Positions 39,810 through 40,369 of a DNA stretch of 40,369 nt are shown here, one piece after another. The number at the start of each line of letters is the position of its first letter. The first letter of the stretch is position 1. The stretch spans positions 1-40,369 of the forward strand of contig JADGBC010000013.1 of the NCBI GenBank assembly GCA_015231705.1, written 5' to 3'. The notes beneath the pieces were generated by a model, which worked only from the letters and a program-made list of their open reading frames with translations, did not search any database and was not told the origin of the DNA. The DNA is from Desulfamplus sp. (GTDB lineage Bacteria; Desulfobacterota; Desulfobacteria; Desulfobacterales; Desulfobacteraceae). The position numbers and the translations under genes are program-made.

Positions 39810-40369
39810 TCATGACTGACGCACCTTATTGATCTCTCTGTCATGCATGCCTATCAGATAAAGAAGTCCATCAAGCCCCACATTGGAAATGTTGCTTGCA
39901 GCCCGCTCTCTGACAAGAGGTTTTGCATGGTAGGCAACACCAAGTCCGGCAATGGTTATCATGGGCAGATCATTTGCTCCGTCTCCAACTGCGATGGTCT
40001 GCTCAATTGAGATATTTTCCTTTCTGGCAATTTCTCTTAGCAACTGGGCTTTTTTTTCTCCATCAATAATTTCACCTGTAACCTCACCTGTAACCTCACC
40101 ATTTGAGATTTCAAGTTCATTTGCATAGATGTAATCAAAATTGAGCTTCTGTTTTAAATAATTACCGACAAATGTAAAGCCACCTGAGAGAATTCCAAGT
40201 TTATATCCAAGATCCTTAAGTGTCTTGCTCACAAGTTCCACACCCTCTGACAGAGGCAAAGTCTGTGCAAGATTCTCAAGTTCATACGCTTTTAGTCCTT
40301 TTAGCAGAGCCACCCTTTTTCTGAAGCTCTCCTTGAAATCCATCTCCCCTCTCATAGCAGATTCAGTGA
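39810..40369 (-). CDS. serB: Phosphoserine phosphatase SerB, C-terminal part (5' end outside window)
   Basis: The frame is open to the window edge (TESAMRGEMDFKESFRKRVALLKGL at the start), which is the SerB cap-region sequence just after the catalytic DxDxT, so the gene continues beyond 40369. Further motifs are ILSGGFTFVGNYLKQKL, the Lys in GEKKAQLLREIA, and AVGDGANDLPMITIAGLGVAYHAKP, the HAD motif with the metal-binding Asp pair. SerB removes phosphate from phosphoserine in serine synthesis. Codons around 40073-40096 hold a perfect tandem 12-bp repeat, giving GEVTGEVTGE where the family normally has one GxVxG turn. The initiator ATG at 40355 within the window is internal, not the true start. 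Confidence 0.92.
   Translation of the reverse strand, partial: TESAMRGEMDFKESFRKRVALLKGLKAYELENLAQTLPLSEGVELVSKTLKDLGYKLGILSGGFTFVGNYLKQKLNFDYIYANELEISNGEVTGEVTGEIIDGEKKAQLLREIARKENISIEQTIAVGDGANDLPMITIAGLGVAYHAKPLVRERAASNISNVGLDGLLYLIGMHDREINKVRQS

Overview
The window is about 40.4 kb of low-GC, densely coding bacterial chromosome. No rRNA, tRNA, CRISPR array, intact transposase or phage gene was recognised. The gene set suggests a strictly anaerobic member of the Desulfobacterota (sulfate-reducer-like 'deltaproteobacterium'): class III anaerobic ribonucleotide reductase with its activase, selenophosphate synthetase that is itself a selenoprotein next to YedF, a MobB molybdopterin-guanine-dinucleotide adaptor, a cysteine-rich 4Fe-4S protein, and a branched-chain-amino-acid type ABC system that includes an acyl-CoA synthetase. 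The taxon is an inference from gene content, not from a marker search.

Layout, left to right. 1-195: 3' end of minE (+). 387-4667 (-): hisS, aspS and an HD-domain hydrolase, with an inverted-repeat element between aspS and the HD gene. 5230-6926 (+): panB overlapping a DUF2520 dehydrogenase-like gene, followed by a truncated Uma2 remnant (6933-7043) and an ABC-2 exporter pair (7142-8712). 8773-10766 (-): selD and yedF; the annotated frame of selD must be read through an in-frame TGA (selenocysteine) that has a SECIS-like hairpin just behind it. 11168-19256 (-): livG, acyl-CoA synthetase, livH, livM, substrate-binding protein, livF, universal stress protein; nearly every long gap in this cluster carries a dispersed repeat. 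19879-20718 (+): panC, 13 kb from panB. 20973-23553 (-): mobB, an HD protein, and a secreted LPP20-like protein; 23915-24850 (+): a divergent helix-turn-helix plus periplasmic-binding-like regulator. 24839-27992 (-): nrdD and nrdG, with a pair of NrdR-box-like palindromes upstream that also face a small membrane-protein gene (28250-28498, +). 28563-29174 (-): NudL-like Nudix hydrolase. 29502-36942 (+): a signalling island of a 1335-residue hybrid histidine kinase with three receiver domains, CheR, CheB and a receiver-PAS-kinase. 37135-37689 (+): gamma-carbonic-anhydrase-like protein. 37835-39638 (-): winged-helix/4Fe-4S protein and a Lys-rich small protein. 39810-end (-): serB, cut by the window edge.

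The non-coding fraction is the less ordinary part. At least three dispersed intergenic repeat families can be recognised by eye: family A (about 92 bp, three sites), family B (about 70 bp, four sites, both orientations), and terminal-inverted-repeat elements with TCGTAAAAAGTC ends (two sites). A tandem GC-rich palindromic repeat sits between livM and the binding-protein gene. The best-supported special features are the Sec-containing SelD, the paired NrdR boxes, the roughly 100-residue low-complexity insertion inside NrdG, the Uma2 gene stump, and the CheR/CheB pair lacking any chemoreceptor and flanked by two hybrid kinases. I found no clear case of a wholly new defence or mobile system here.
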